64,000 bases of DNA from Geosiphon pyriformis (lineage: Eukaryota; Glomeromycota; Glomeromycetes; Archaeosporales; Geosiphonaceae): the NCBI GenBank assembly GCA_016748015.1, contig JAAOMT010000591.1, positions 4,933 through 68,932 of the forward strand, given 5' to 3'. Of this stretch, positions 13,056-25,775 are shown one piece after another. The notes under the pieces are model-generated. The model saw nothing but the letters and a program-made list of their open reading frames with translations. It made no database searches and had not been told where the DNA came from. The stretch's first letter is position 1. Every line of letters starts with the position of its first letter. Position numbers and translations under genes: made by a program.

Positions 13056-15971
13056 CTCTTAATTTAAATTAGTTTTATGATTTGAATTCAAGATAGATAA
13101 TATTAATAATAATTATTTTTAAATATATGAATATTTATGTTTTTTTAATAAAAATAGATTAATTTATAGTTTAAATAAAATATTTTTAAAACCAAAATTT
13201 AAAAAAAAAATTATTAGTAATTTGAAAATTCACTATAATAGTTTTAATTATACTTTTAATATTTTTTCAGAATTTGATAATAATTTAATTAATTTACATA
13301 TTTAATAATAATAAATAATATTAATAATATTAATAAATTTACTTAAATATTATTTTTAATAATATTAAATACATATTTATTTAACTTTATAATAATAATA
13401 AATTTATATATGTAATTAATTATATTTATAAATTATATAATATAAAATTAAAAATCATGAAAATTTCTTTTATAAATCTTCATATTTCTAAATTTTATAT
13501 ATTATATTAAAAACTTATTATAAAACCAAACAAGTTTTCTAAATAATTATATTTTAGTATAATTAAAAAAACATAAAAAATACTTTTAGTACTATTTTAA
13601 ATATATTATATAATATTTGTTTTTTAAATACTTTTTATAGATTATTTTGTAATTTATTTTATAATATCTTATATAAATATTCAGATTTTTATAAAAAGCT
13701 TTGAATTTATACTATAATTTAACTGGTTTAAAAATGAAAAATTATCTTTTTTTTATATTGCTTAAAAAAACTATAGTGTTTATTAAATGTAGATTTTGTA
13801 TAACTGTTAATAAAAATTATATTTTAATAACACTAATTTTTTGTACAAGCTAAATTTTTTAATAGAAAATATTAATATTTTCTAAAAAAATCCGTCTTTA
13901 AGACTAATTTTGTTAAATTACTAACTAATTTTAAAAAAAAAACATAAGAAATAAATTGACATAGAAAAATATAATTAATAAAAAAAATTATTAAAGTAAT
14001 TATGTACTTTAACATATATTATTAACATATAAAGTTATTATTTGTCTTGGTAATTTGATTATAAAACAATAATTTAATTTTAAGAAAAGACATAACTAAT
14101 TTTTTTAATATTAGATAACAATTATAAAAATATATTTACTAAAAAAAATAATAAAAAAATAAATTAATAAAACTTTATCAAAAAAAAACTAGATATAATA
14201 TTTAATAATAATAAAAATCTTGACACATTTCAAAAATATTAAAACACCACAAAAAAAAACTTAATAATATAAATTTTAAAGAAATAACAGCTTTTATATT
14301 TAACATTCTTGAAAAATTAAAAAAAAATTAAGAAAAACAACAAAAAAAATATATTAAAATTAGCTATAAATAAAAATAAGTAAATAACAAAATTTTAAAA
14401 AATAATAAGAGCAAAAAAAAACTCAATTTTATAAGTTATTTAATAAGTTATTTAATTAACAAGTTTGACATTTGATGTTGTAAATATAAAATTTTGAATT
14501 TTTTAAACTTTTTTATTGTATATTATAGTTTTGTCTGTTTTTATATCTACAAAATTTGAAGTTAAAAATTAAAAAAAATAAAAATAAGAAATATGTATAA
14601 TAATTTTAAGTAATTAAAAATTTAACAGATAAAATAAGTTTTTATATATTATATCTGAAAGCTAATTGCTTTAAAAATAAAAATTAAATTAGTATTTGTA
14701 TAAAAATATAATTATGTAATTGCAAATATTCTAAAAAATATAATTATTATATTTGAAAAAATATAGTTTCTTTTAAATTAACTAGTTTAAACAAAGATAA
14801 ATAAAACTACTTATTTTGTCAATTATTTTTAATTGCTTAATTTTATTAATTTTCTGTATATTAGAAATTATTAACAAACATATATTAAGTTTGAATATAT
14901 GATTTTGTTTTAATAATTTTTAACTACTTTTTAATTTTATTTTAAATATAAAAATCAATTTTATAATATTTACATGATTAATTATAACAGTATATATTAT
15001 TAATATGTTAATTAACAATTAACATATAATATACTATTTTATGCTCTATAGAAATATTATTTTTATTTCAATACAAAAATATATAGTATATATTAATTAT
15101 TTATCTATAAGTTAGATATTAAATTATAGTTTGATTATAAGTCAAATATTTTAAATTCGCAATTAACAAAAAATTTAAAATTTTATTTACAAATAAATTC
15201 AATAAATTAAACATAAATAGTTGAACATAACAATCTAACTTGCCAAAAATATATTTTTATAATATTATAAAAAATAAAATAAAGAAATTTTTATTCAAAA
15301 ATTATTACAATTTTTAGTATTATCTTTGATAATAGTCTATTTTATATTTATTTATAATTATAAAAAAGTTATAACTTGTTTTATAATACTTTTTATCTTT
15401 AAAATACAATTAACTTAATTTCTTTTGCAAGCAAAATTTCTATAACTATTTTTAAGAATAAATTTAAATATTATTAAAGTTTTAAATAAGAAATTAAAAC
15501 ATCAATATTTTGTAAATAAAAAACATACTGTTATTTTATTCGTAGAAATTTTGTGTGTTTTTATTAATCAGCTTTTATTTGTTGTGGTATTAGATTTAAA
15601 AAATAGCTAAATATAGACTACTCAATATTAAAAACATTTTATTATATCTTAATTAAGTTAAAATCCAATTTTTAAATCTGTTAAAAGTATAAAAGATTTT
15701 AAAAATCAAACTATTAGCATATTTAAATAATAAACCAGATTAAAATCCAATTTTTATATTTGCCAAAAGTATATAATTACTTTTTGGATATTATAAAAGA
15801 TTTCAAAAACTATCAACATATCTAAAATAATAGAATAAATTGCTAAAATAACAGAATCTTGAAAATCTGTAGTTAATATAGTCTTTATTGCTATTTTAGT
15901 TATATATATTTATTCACTGTTATTTATTACTAGGATTTAAAAGTAATATTGTCTCTAAATTTTTGGCATTT
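13056..15971. other. extremely A+T-rich gene desert
   Basis: Almost pure A+T with homopolymer runs. No gene, RNA or recognisable transposon was found between the LINE tail and the solo LTR. Confidence 0.6.
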
Positions 15972-15975
15972 ATGT

Positions 15976-16946
15976 TGTTACCAGTAGAATTTTAGCTATT
16001 AATTAGCATGAAATTACCCTTATAATTCCTATTATTAATTAGTATATATTAGTATCATTTTCATTATTACTTATTATTTAATCAAATCATCAAAGATCAT
16101 CATTTAATCAATAACCCGATTTGTACTATAGAAATTAAGATGATCAAATTACACAATACCCTGAACCGTGTAACATAGTCAAAATTCGCCGAAATTAATG
16201 AAAATTGGCCGAAATAATCAATAGTTCAGTGAAATAACTTGTAGTTTGCCGAAATGTATCTTTAGTTCACCAAAATTGTAGCAAAAAGAAAAGTGCAAGT
16301 TCAAAGACTAGTACTATAACAAGTTGTATAAAAGAAGAGCTTCTCTCTTCAAGAAAATGTATCTTCTCATATCTTACCATAGTATCTTACTTTAGGTATC
16401 TTAATTAGAACAAATCACTTTTTACATATCTCAAATAAAAATTAAATATTCGAAAACCAAATCCTTTGATTATTACACTTGAAATTCTCTCAACACAACT
16501 AACATTTTGAAATTGATTAGCTACCAATTTCAGTAATCTGTTAGTGACTCCAGGCCTGGATAGAAAACGTTTCCCTTGACAGAATTCTATTTCTTTTACA
16601 TTTCTTTTATTTTTCTTTTCTTTTCTTATCATAATCATTAGGGTATCCTACAGACGAGATTCCTGTAGAAGAGTTGACTTTCACAGCAAAGTAACTACAC
16701 ATTTTTTAGTGAGCTTCCAGACGAGCAATTCCTGGGAAAGAGTTGACGTTTACTACAACGTAACTACATAAAGTAACTGGCACGGAATTGGCCATTCCAC
16801 TCATAAGCCCAGCAGTTCAGATTATAGGAGATAATTTGAAGACAAATTCAGTTATTGGAGGTTCAACTACTTTCAGAAAACGGGAATTTACAACAAAACA
16901 GACATTAACAACATTCAAGGAAAGAGACCAAAAACCTCCGGTAACA
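15976..16946 (+). repeat. solo gypsy LTR (same family as element B), 4-bp target duplication
   Basis: The sequence begins TGTTACCAG and ends CCGGTAACA, the TG...CA termini of an LTR. It is 971 bp. Its reverse complement aligns along its length with the 985-bp LTRs at 53796-54780 and 62652-63636. For example, the blocks around CAGGCCTG and around AGTTACTTTGCTGTGAAAGT are shared. There is no internal gypsy sequence on either side, so it is a solo LTR, the product of LTR-LTR recombination. The flanking ATGT at 15972-15975 and 16947-16950 is a 4-bp target duplication. Open frames inside it (16405-16638, 16788-16979) are not genes. Confidence 0.85.
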
Positions 16947-16965
16947 ATGTTTATAAGTTCATATA

Positions 16966-19947
16966 ATATAAATCAGTGATGTTTGCTGGAACGTCCAGTG
17001 GGAGTTACTGGAATTGGAATGTCACTGGACCCGACTGGATGGAATGGTGTCACAGATCAGCTTCCAGTGGTGAGTTGTCACTGGACCCTTCCAATTAGGA
17101 TTTTTTATTCGCTGGATGGACGTCCAGTGATGTACAGTGGCTTGGCAAAAAATTTTCTCTATTAAAATGTGACAAAACGGAGAGATTTATGAATGATAAT
17201 ATTATACCTCGTGTAAAATGGCTCGACGACATATAGGTGGTCCCGGAAAACATAGGTTTACGAACGATATTATAAACACAATACTTACGGCATATGCAAA
17301 GCTTGCGACGAAGCTCTCGGTCGGGAAGAAGCTCTAAAAAACCTGGTCACTAATAAAAAAAATACTGTCCGAAATCACCTAAAAAAATGCGCGTATTTTT
17401 GTGCTAAGCTAGGATCTCAAGAAGTGGTAGACGCGTACTGTAATAAGACGGATAATGAAACAGATGCTTCTCAAAGTTCAAAAAAACGCCGAAACACTAG
17501 CATATCAGGTGAGTAGTTAGTAATTCTGAAAGTTGTGTTAGACATAAATAATTAAATTTTTTTAATAGACGATGATATTCACACAAGCGATTTAATCTCC
17601 AATGTTTCTTCTACCATGCTTACATCATCTCAAAGTTCAAGAAGAACACGATCGAATTCGATAGGTAATTTTGTTGTTAGAAAAATTACGGCAAAAGAGA
17701 AACCAAAATTTGAACAACTATTGCTTCACATGACAATATCAAATGGATGGGCTTTCCAATGGACGACAAATCCAGCAACTCAAGAGTTTTTTAAGTTTCT
17801 AAATCCAACCCTAACCCTTCCTGGCCGATGTGCTCTATCTAATCGTATCCTAGATATTGAAAGAGCCAATTTGATTATGTCACGTGAACAAAAACTAAAA
17901 GAAGACAGCATTGGAGTTACCTTGGCATTTGACGGATGGAAAAATGTTCTAAAACAACACTTTTTGGCTCATTATTTATCTTATCAACTGGCGAAGTTCA
18001 AATTTGGGAGGCAATCGATATAAGCTCAGAACGAGAACGAATGATTGAAGTTATTCCTAAAATTAAAAGTATGATCAAAGACGCGTCAGATATAGGGGCC
18101 AAATTATTAGCAATTGTTTCTGATAGTGCACCAGCATATGCCGCTGCGAGGTAAATATTATATTATTTCTTTTTAAAAATTTATATTCTAATTACTATTT
18201 TGGACAGACGCCGGCTACGATTGCAATACCCAAAATTTGTTTTCCTTCCGTGTTTCGCTCATCAATGTAATCTTGCCGTGGGTGATATATTCAAGGAATC
18301 TAACGAATTCAAAACCGCATCGAAACAAGCAATAACAATAGTCGGTTATTTTAATAACGCAGTTCATTCATATTTTATTGGAAAGCTTCGAGAAGTACAA
18401 AAACGGATATATTCGAATTATATTACCTTGGTTTGTCCAGGTGATACTCGTTGGAATTCTTATTGTTATTGTCTTAAAAGTCTAATAAAATCTCGCCAAG
18501 CTTTAAGAGTAAGTATATATTTATAGATTTATTAATTTAATTGAACCTTTAATTTAACATTAAAATTTTCAAGAATCTAGCTACCATCCATGAATTACCT
18601 CTAGACCTTACAACTGGTACCCCGATGAACTTTATCTGCCACGAAATATAACATTGATTCTGCTTAACGACAATTTCTGGCAATCGAAAACGCGGCTGCA
18701 TTTTTTGTTTCTTCCTTATTGTGGAGCTCTCAACAAATTACAATCTGATACTGCTCGTCTTTACGAAGTATTACAAGCTTTCGGTGGCATTTTGAAAAGT
18801 GGGAAGAATATTCAGATCAGGATTTGGCACAATGTATGATCCGACGATTAGAGCGAAGATGGGAGCAATGGGAACAACCATTATTATTGTTGACTTTTCT
18901 TTTAAATCCAAATATTGGTTCAGAACTAATACTGAAAATTTGAACTTTACATATCTTGCTCAATTTATTACCTATTATTATAAGGCCTGGTTTGAATGCC
19001 GGCCAATTTGCATTTTGCTTGAGCTAGAGGAATATAGAAAACGAAATTATCCCTTTGATCTTACAACGTATGAACAATTTGGAGAAAATATATTTGGGTT
19101 TTGGGAATTTGCTTCCTCTTCAACTAGAGAATTAGGTCCTTTGGCAATACGTTTGTTTGGAATTTGTGTCAATGCAGCATCTATAGAGCGACTATGGAGT
19201 TCAATGGGATTTCTTCATGCTAACCGGCAAAACCGTCTCCAGGTAAGATTTTTTTATTTATTCTTTATTAAAATAAACTAAATTATTGTTTCTAAAATTT
19301 AGAACGAAAAAGTATTAGCTATGAGCCAGATTCGTGCTTCAATTAACTTTTCTCAACGAAAAAAACGAATTTCCACGGACAATACCTTGTTCAACCGATC
19401 CAATACACCACCCATCGATGAGGTTGCCGATGAGTCTACCGATGAACCTACTAACGAACTAAATGAATATAGGATGGATAATGAACAAGACGAATTGCAA
19501 GATATCGAACCATCAAGTATAATAACGCCCGATGATTGGGAAAATCAATTACGTGACTGGGAACAGATGTTAATAGATGAGGAGATTGCCAGATCAGAAG
19601 ATGAAAAGGCAGAACGTGATAATAATGGCAATATGGAAGGTGATTTGTTAAGTAATTACAGACACCCAGCAACAGATAACAGGGCAAAATGGGAAATGAG
19701 TAGTATATTTTGGTTTATTGTTTCAAAAACCAAATTTTATAAATAATAACAATTAGTTTTCGCTATTAATGTATACAATTTTATTGGTTACATTATTTAC
19801 TATGCTTACATTTTGATTGGTTAACATTATATTGGTTCCAGTGGAATAATCGTTCCAGTGAGAGTTTCCACTGGAATTACTTGAACTTTGGAAAAATCTG
19901 GACGTCCAGTGGAATTCCAGAAGTCCAGTCCCAACACTGATATAAAT
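16966..19947 (+). mobile_element. hAT-type DNA transposon with perfect 8-bp target duplication
   Basis: The element runs from 16974 (CAGTGATGTTTGCTGG) to 19939. The reverse complement of the right end reads CAGTGTTGGGACTGG. CAGTG ends and an 8-bp duplication are typical of hAT elements: ATATAAAT is present at 16966-16973 and at 19940-19947 without a mismatch. Both ends carry subterminal copies of a GGACGTCCAGTGG-like motif (about 16989, 17107 and 19902), probably transposase binding sites. The 2,966-bp body holds one split transposase gene on the + strand. It sits 27 bp downstream of the solo LTR. Confidence 0.88.
17218..19746 (+). pseudogene. hAT transposase, BED zinc finger, frameshifted
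   Basis: The coding parts are split by short introns. The N-terminus has a BED-type finger: CKACDEALGREEALKN followed by TVRNHLKKCAYF (CX2C...HX4C), about 17295-17400. A candidate start ATG at 17218 (MARRHIGGPGK) is in another frame, so a shift lies near 17240. Further pieces: about 17569-18151 (catalytic-core region with VTLAFDGWKN, frameshift near 17960, then AIVSDSAPAYAAAR), 18207-18508 (FAHQCNLAVGDIF, CPGDTRWNS), and about 18574-19242, ending with the hAT dimerisation motif NAASIERLWSSMGF. The last exon is about 19303-19746, acidic. Clear GT-AG introns are seen at about 18152-18206 and 19243-19302. At least three indel frameshifts make it inactive as read. Confidence 0.75.
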
Positions 19948-22900
19948 ATTGTTTTTCATAATATATATATACAGTTTTGTAATCTATTGGTACAGCTAAT
20001 ATAAAAAGAATAATTATATATAGTTTGTTTGAATTAGTAGTTTAGCTTATAAATACTATTAACTTAATTTAATTCTTATTATTGAATTAAATCACATTAT
20101 AATATATTTTATATACAGTATGTAAATTTGAATTTTAAATTAAATATAAAAATTTATAATATTATCTTTGTTTAGTATTTCTTAGTACTTTTGTCTGTTA
20201 TGACTAATAGAATTGTTTTTTTCTTTTTTGTTAATAGTTGTTTACTTTGTTTCAATTCAGTTTTTTAATTGGCTTATTATTTGTATTTTTTTAACAGTTA
20301 TTAATGCTATTTTATAACTAAGAATATTAATTCGAAATTTAAATAATTGTTATTTCTCTTTTCTTCATATTTTTCGTAGCTTTTTATCTTTTTAACTTCT
20401 AATTTTTTCATTAATTTTAAGTATTTTGCCAATTATAGCTTGTTATTAAATAAGTGAACTTTGGTAAAAATAAACAAAAAATTTAAATCATTAAGTAATC
20501 TGGCAATTAATTTGTTTTTTCAGTAATAATAATATTATGCTTTAGTTGTAAAGCTTTTTAGGCTTTTATTGCTTTTTATAAAATAACTAAATCTCAAAAA
20601 TTGGTTTTAATTTTTAAGTTTAGTAATATTGTTTTTTAATATAAACAGCATATCTGTTTAATAATTATATTAAAAAATATTTTAAATTAAAATTTATTAA
20701 TACATAATTTTGGTTTTTTTAATATTTAATTTGTATTTTAATATTATTGTGTTTATTAAGTATTATATTTTGCATATTATGTTAATTTTTGAAGTATTTA
20801 AATATATTTGGCATTATAATAATTTTATTTTATTTTAAGAGTTATTGTTAAATATAATTAAAATTGTTTGCTATAATTATAAGTATATTATTATCAAAAT
20901 TAATATTAGAAATTTTATAATTAAAAGACTTATTTGTTTAATTTTTTATTTTTAGATCTTTATGAATTAAGTTAAAAATTATATAAAAGGTTTTTTTGGT
21001 TTGTGCTTTTATTTTTAAAAAACGTGTTTCCCAATTTTAAAATTAATATGTTAAATTTTGAACAAAAAATCAATTTAATTAAATCTTTAATTAATATTGT
21101 TATTTTTAAAATTGAAAAAACATTTGTAAATTTTGAAAATATAACTAGTATTTTTACAATAATAATATACAGAAAACCTATATTTTTTTAAGATTATAAA
21201 ACAGTTATAATTAATAATTATACTGAAGTTTGTATTTAAGATTTTAAAATCTTTTGTTTTGTAAACAGCTTGGGCCAATAATTTTAAAAAACAAACAAAA
21301 TTGATAATTAACTTGTTTATTAATTATTTGTATAAATTTGAATTTAAGCAATAAAAATGCAATAGTTATTAAAAAGCAAAAATAAAACTAAACTAAAATT
21401 AAAACAAATTTCAATTTTTCAAATATATATTTTTAATTTTTTAATTTGTTGTATAAACTTAATAATTATATTCGAAATAAGTTGTTTTAAAACAAAAAAC
21501 CATAGAATATATAATAAATTGGTTTTTAACTTTTTTGTAAAAATAAATTTTTGTTTTTTAGTTTGGTTTTTTACAAAATTTATTAATGTTTTTTTGTAAA
21601 TGTTTTAAAAACATTTTTAATTATAAAAATATGTAAAATAAGAAGTGTAAATTTTTAATTAAAAACTAGTTTCAAAAATCTTAAAATTGTTTGTTAACTT
21701 GTTTTTTAACAAAATAACAATTAAACAAAAAAATATATTATATTTTATATAATAAACAACAAAACAGATTTTAAAAACTTATAAAAACATTATTTTATAT
21801 TATAAATTAAAAACAAATTATAAAAATAAGGAATATAAATTTAGTTTAAAAAATTTTAACAAGAAAAAACAATTAAATATAATAATTTAATTAATTTAAT
21901 TATTAATAATTATATAATTAAGTAAATTGATTTAACTAATAGATCTTTAACAAATTTGTTTGTTTTTTGGTTTTTATATAAAAGTATTACTAATAATTAT
22001 ATTTATAAAGTTTTAATTAAGAGTTTTATATCAAAAATTGGTAATTAAAATTTTTTTTTAATTTTTAATAATACTTTCAAAATTAATATTAATCTTGTTA
22101 ATCTTGTTTATAATTTAGCTATATATTACAAATTTAATATTTAATTGCCAAATTTTAAGCTTTAAGCTAAGTATAACAAAAAAAATCTTATAGTTAATAA
22201 TAAATTAGTTTTAATTTTTGATTATAATTAGTTTTAATAATATAATTTATAAAAAAAACTTTGTTTGTAGTATTTATATTAATTTTGATTGTAATATTGC
22301 TTTGTATTTGTTTTTTAGCTTATTTTGTAATTATATGAGTATTTATAAATTAATTAATATATGATATAGTTTTAATTAGCTTAAATAATTAATTATGTAT
22401 AAAAAAAACATAAGCCATACTTAATTTAAAATTTTTATATTTGTATTGTTTTAAATAATAATTAAACTGCATTTATTATATTAATAAAAAAATATTATCA
22501 TTATTATAAAAATAAATATATAAATAAAATTTAATAAACTTGTATATTTACATAATAAAAGTTTTATATTATTATAAAATTGGTTTTTTAATATTTTTAA
22601 GCAGTTTGATGTTTTTTTTAAAAAAAATAATACCGATTTTTTATTAAAAAACAATTTAAAAAGTTTTATAAAAACATTTTAACTATAAAATTACATATAT
22701 AATGAATAAAAATAGAAAATTAAATTTTAAACTTAAAATAAATATTTAACATTAAATAAATAAACATTTATCTTATTTTAATATATTAAAAAACTTAATT
22801 TTTAAAAAAATGTGATACCAAAAAATTTTTATAAAAAAGCTTTAAGGCTTTTTGCAATTCTGATTAAGACAAAATTTAATTTAATAAAATTTTTGTAAAT

Positions 22901-23163
22901 AAACAGTAAACATTAATGTAAAAGCCAATAGCCAAATTTTAAACTGAAATAAAAATTCATAACTTATTAAGCAATGTGAAGTTAACTTTAATAAATTCTA
23001 TAAATTCATTAAAATAAAACACTTAACATGCTGGATTTATTTGGAATTGTTGTTGGTTAAAATTGTTTTATTGGAATTTAATACTTTTGCTCAAGTGGCC
23101 AATTTTAAGATTCTGTTGCACAACAACTATTTGTTTTTAGATTGAAATTTAAATTTGTTTAAT
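19948..23163. other. extremely A+T-rich gene desert
   Basis: Composition as in the deserts before it. Frames such as 21003-21191 are low-complexity Ile/Asn/Lys/Phe strings. I see no gene or mobile element until the LINE tail at about 23164. Confidence 0.6.
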
Positions 23164-23300
23164 GTAATATAGTGTAGTTCTGACTGGTCTAAATGGCTAG
23201 TTACATGTGTAAAAATGCCCACTTTAGATATTTAAATGCACTATTTTTAGTAAGTTGTAAAAGAATTACACTTAGCAAAACAAAAAATAAAATAAATTTA
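23164..23300 (+). mobile_element. LINE 3' UTR remnant
   Basis: The stretch TAGTGTAGTTCTGACTGGTC, then TAAATGGCTAGTTACATGTG and AAAAATGC, aligns with the segment just after the LINE stop codons at 12904 (GATTGGCTCGAGTGGCCGG, TCACATGTAGCAAATGC) and 46615 (GATTGGGCCAAATGTC, TGATCATGTG). It ends in an A-rich stretch. Upstream coding sequence is too decayed to recognise. Its right border is uncertain. Confidence 0.45.
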
Positions 23301-23760
23301 TATATATTATCCAAATATATATTTTTTTATTTCAAAATACACTGTTTTAAATTTTGTCTTTCTAAAATATTTAGGGCTTTTAATTTTTTTGCCAATTTGT
23401 CAATAAAATTGGTTTTTTAGAGTTGAAACGAAAAAAAAGTAAAATTTCATAATTTGTTTATACAACTTGGAACATTTATTAAGCAATCCAATATTTCCTG
23501 ATTAATAGTAATATTTTATTTTATTTTTCTATTTAATAAATATCTTAGGCTTTGTGGCAAAATTTGCCATAAGTTGCTGACTTAGAGACCCACAATTTAT
23601 TTATATCAGTCAGCAAATTATGGTAATTGCCCATTAACTTGGCAATATTATTTAAATAAACCAAAAACCCAACATTGAAGAATAATATTTATCAATCATT
23701 TCCTAAATTTTGGTCTTTATTAGTACTAGAAACTCTTGGAATCGCTGCTTATTTGAGATC
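23301..23760. other. intergenic, downstream of the P450 gene
   Basis: A+T-rich sequence between the LINE tail and the 3' end of the P450 gene. Nothing recognisable; it should contain the P450 3' UTR and poly(A) signal. Confidence 0.5.
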
Positions 23761-25775
23761 TTAACGCTTTTGAACTTTCACCCGAAGTGGATACTTCATA
23801 GGCAGAGTTAACGAATTCTCATAAGTGATAGGATTTTTGGTCGGGAAAATTTCAAATTTAAACTCTCTCAAAATAGACGTAATCAAAATTATTGTTTCCA
23901 GAGTGGCAAATTGTTGACCGAGGCTAAGAAACAAAAAATTTTGCAATAAACTGTTCATGATTTTTACAAATGACTCAATATTCTTAAATGTACCTACCAG
24001 TGTCGGGGTCCAGCATTGAACATTGGATACATATATGAGTTTGGTTTGGATATTTCTTTACCTTTTAAAAATCGTTCAGGTTTGAACTCGTGAGCATCCT
24101 CGCCCCATATTTCCTTGGCTTTACCAATTGTATATGAGAACCATAAAACCAACTCGCCGGCGTATATCGGAACTCCTCCCGGTAAAACATCATCTTTTAA
24201 ACAAGTCTAGGATCCCGCTTATAAGAAAAATTGCAAAAAAGCCATATAAAACATTGACTATTCCAAATACCTTGAAGTTTGCTGGAACGCTAGGATGTAA
24301 TCGAAGCGATTCATAAAATGTGGCGGTTGTGTAAGCAAACTCGTGGAGGCTATCGTAAGTAGGTACCTGGTTACTCTCCTTGAGAAGGGAGTTTATTTCT
24401 TTAAGGATGGCTACTTCGACTCTTGGATTTTTGATTATTTCATATATCATCCAGGTAATTGCCTATATATAATTAAGATATTTTTGGCTTACTATTGGAA
24501 AGAGAATTATAATTCAATATACTTACTTGGGCAGTTGTATCTCTGCCTAAACATTAAATTATTGATCGGTTAAAAACATTGAAATTTCCTCAAGGAGATT
24601 ATCAACATTTCACTTACCAGCCACTATTAAGTTTAAAATCATATCTATGAGTTCATTATCATTCAATTGTCGCCCGTCTTCATCAATAGCATTCAAACAT
24701 AAACTCAGTAAATCATTGGGAATTTTTTCTTTTTTTGAAATTTCAACGCGACGCGATTGGATTATGTTATTTGCAAAATCCCTCGCAGTTTTACAAGCAT
24801 TTCTCATTCTCGATGCTCGAGTCGTAAATTCCTCGGTAATAGGCCAAAACGGATTTAAAAAGCGTTCCCCTAAGACAACTGAAGCGTAATTAAAAGCGTT
24901 AGCAAACTCTGATGTAGATTGGTAATTTTTACTTGTGTCAAAATCTGCACTGAAACAAATCCTACATTATAAAATATTGAATAAGAAAGAGTTCATATAG
25001 TAGAAGTTAATATACGGATGGGTAAATACTTTTACTTACTTAGCAAAAGAGTCAAATGTGAATCTATAAGAAAGATTATCAAAATCGATTTTTTCTCCAG
25101 TTTCTGCGACTTTCCTTAGCAATTCAATAAGCTTTTTTGTTTCATCCCAAAAGACCACCTGAATATTATCACGAAAATTTTTTCCTTGAAACAAGTTGGT
25201 TATAATTCTCCTTTGAAATTTCCAATGATTTCTATATGGCATGTCCCAATATTAGAATATTTATATTTTAACATTTCATGAACTGCTAATATATTTGATA
25301 AAACCTTACCCATCGCTATTAAAGATTCCGTCACCAATGAAATCCCAAAAAAGCTTGTGGAACAAGGGACCTTTAGGAAAATTAGTTGAATTGGTCTTTA
25401 GGACATATTCAATTCCTTCTGGATAGTTACAAGTTACACAACGGCCTACTCCTGGAATAGTAAACGTGCTATCAAAATAGTAGGATTTCTCAAAATCAAT
25501 GAAATCATTTATAATCTAACAAAAAAATTTAGAAGTTATTGAGAAAATTACAGATTTTTCCCATATAGGAGGTGTCTTTCATAATGACGATCGTGTATGC
25601 CGCGATTATATTCAAACATCAATAATAAATTTCCAATTATTGGCCATCCTTTAGGTCCTCTTAAATCTGGTCGATAGCGAGTTCCTACAGCCCTATCAGG
25701 ATAAATGATTGCTAAAATAATGATTGCAAGGAAGCCTGCTAATAAAAACTCTTGTAACATTATTTCGCTTTTCAA
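23761..25775 (-). CDS. cytochrome P450 monooxygenase, eight exons including a 20-bp exon
   Basis: Heme-thiolate monooxygenase, likely ER-anchored. Exons on the minus strand: 25775 to about 25554, 25515-25310, 25231-25040, 24949-24618, 24546-24527, 24462-24271, 24206-23998, 23923-23761 (ends splice-inferred, GT-AG). Exons 2-8 total 1,314 bases, exactly 438 codons including the stop. The N-terminus is a hydrophobic anchor (LLAGFLAIIILAIIYPD) followed by a Pro/Gly hinge (RGPKGWPIIGN). Other motifs: helix I AGRDTTAQ, formed across the 20-bp exon; ExxR as ESLR; KPERF; heme-binding FNAGPRHCLGQQFA with the ligand Cys split by the last intron. The exon 1-2 junction does not close in frame: donor CT|GTAATT leaves phase 2, but exon 2 needs phase 0. 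So the first intron is different or one base is wrong. Substrate unknown. Confidence 0.85.
24527..24546 (-). other. 20-bp micro-exon of the P450 gene
   Basis: Reads GCAGAGATACAACTGCCCAA on the minus strand, preceded by TTTAG and followed by GTAAGT. It joins GTGGCTG| upstream and |GCAATTACC downstream to give VAGRDTTAQAIT, the oxygen-activation motif of helix I. Without it the catalytic Thr would be lost and the frame would shift. Confidence 0.8.

Noticed and set aside
16405-16979. Small open frames at 16405-16638 and 16788-16979
   Set aside because: They lie inside the solo LTR and are not conserved as frames in the other LTR copies.
25232-25242. Start codon MPYRNHW within the P450 gene
   Set aside because: These bases belong to an intron ending ATATAG; the exon begins with the Asn codon that restores DGNHWKFQRR.
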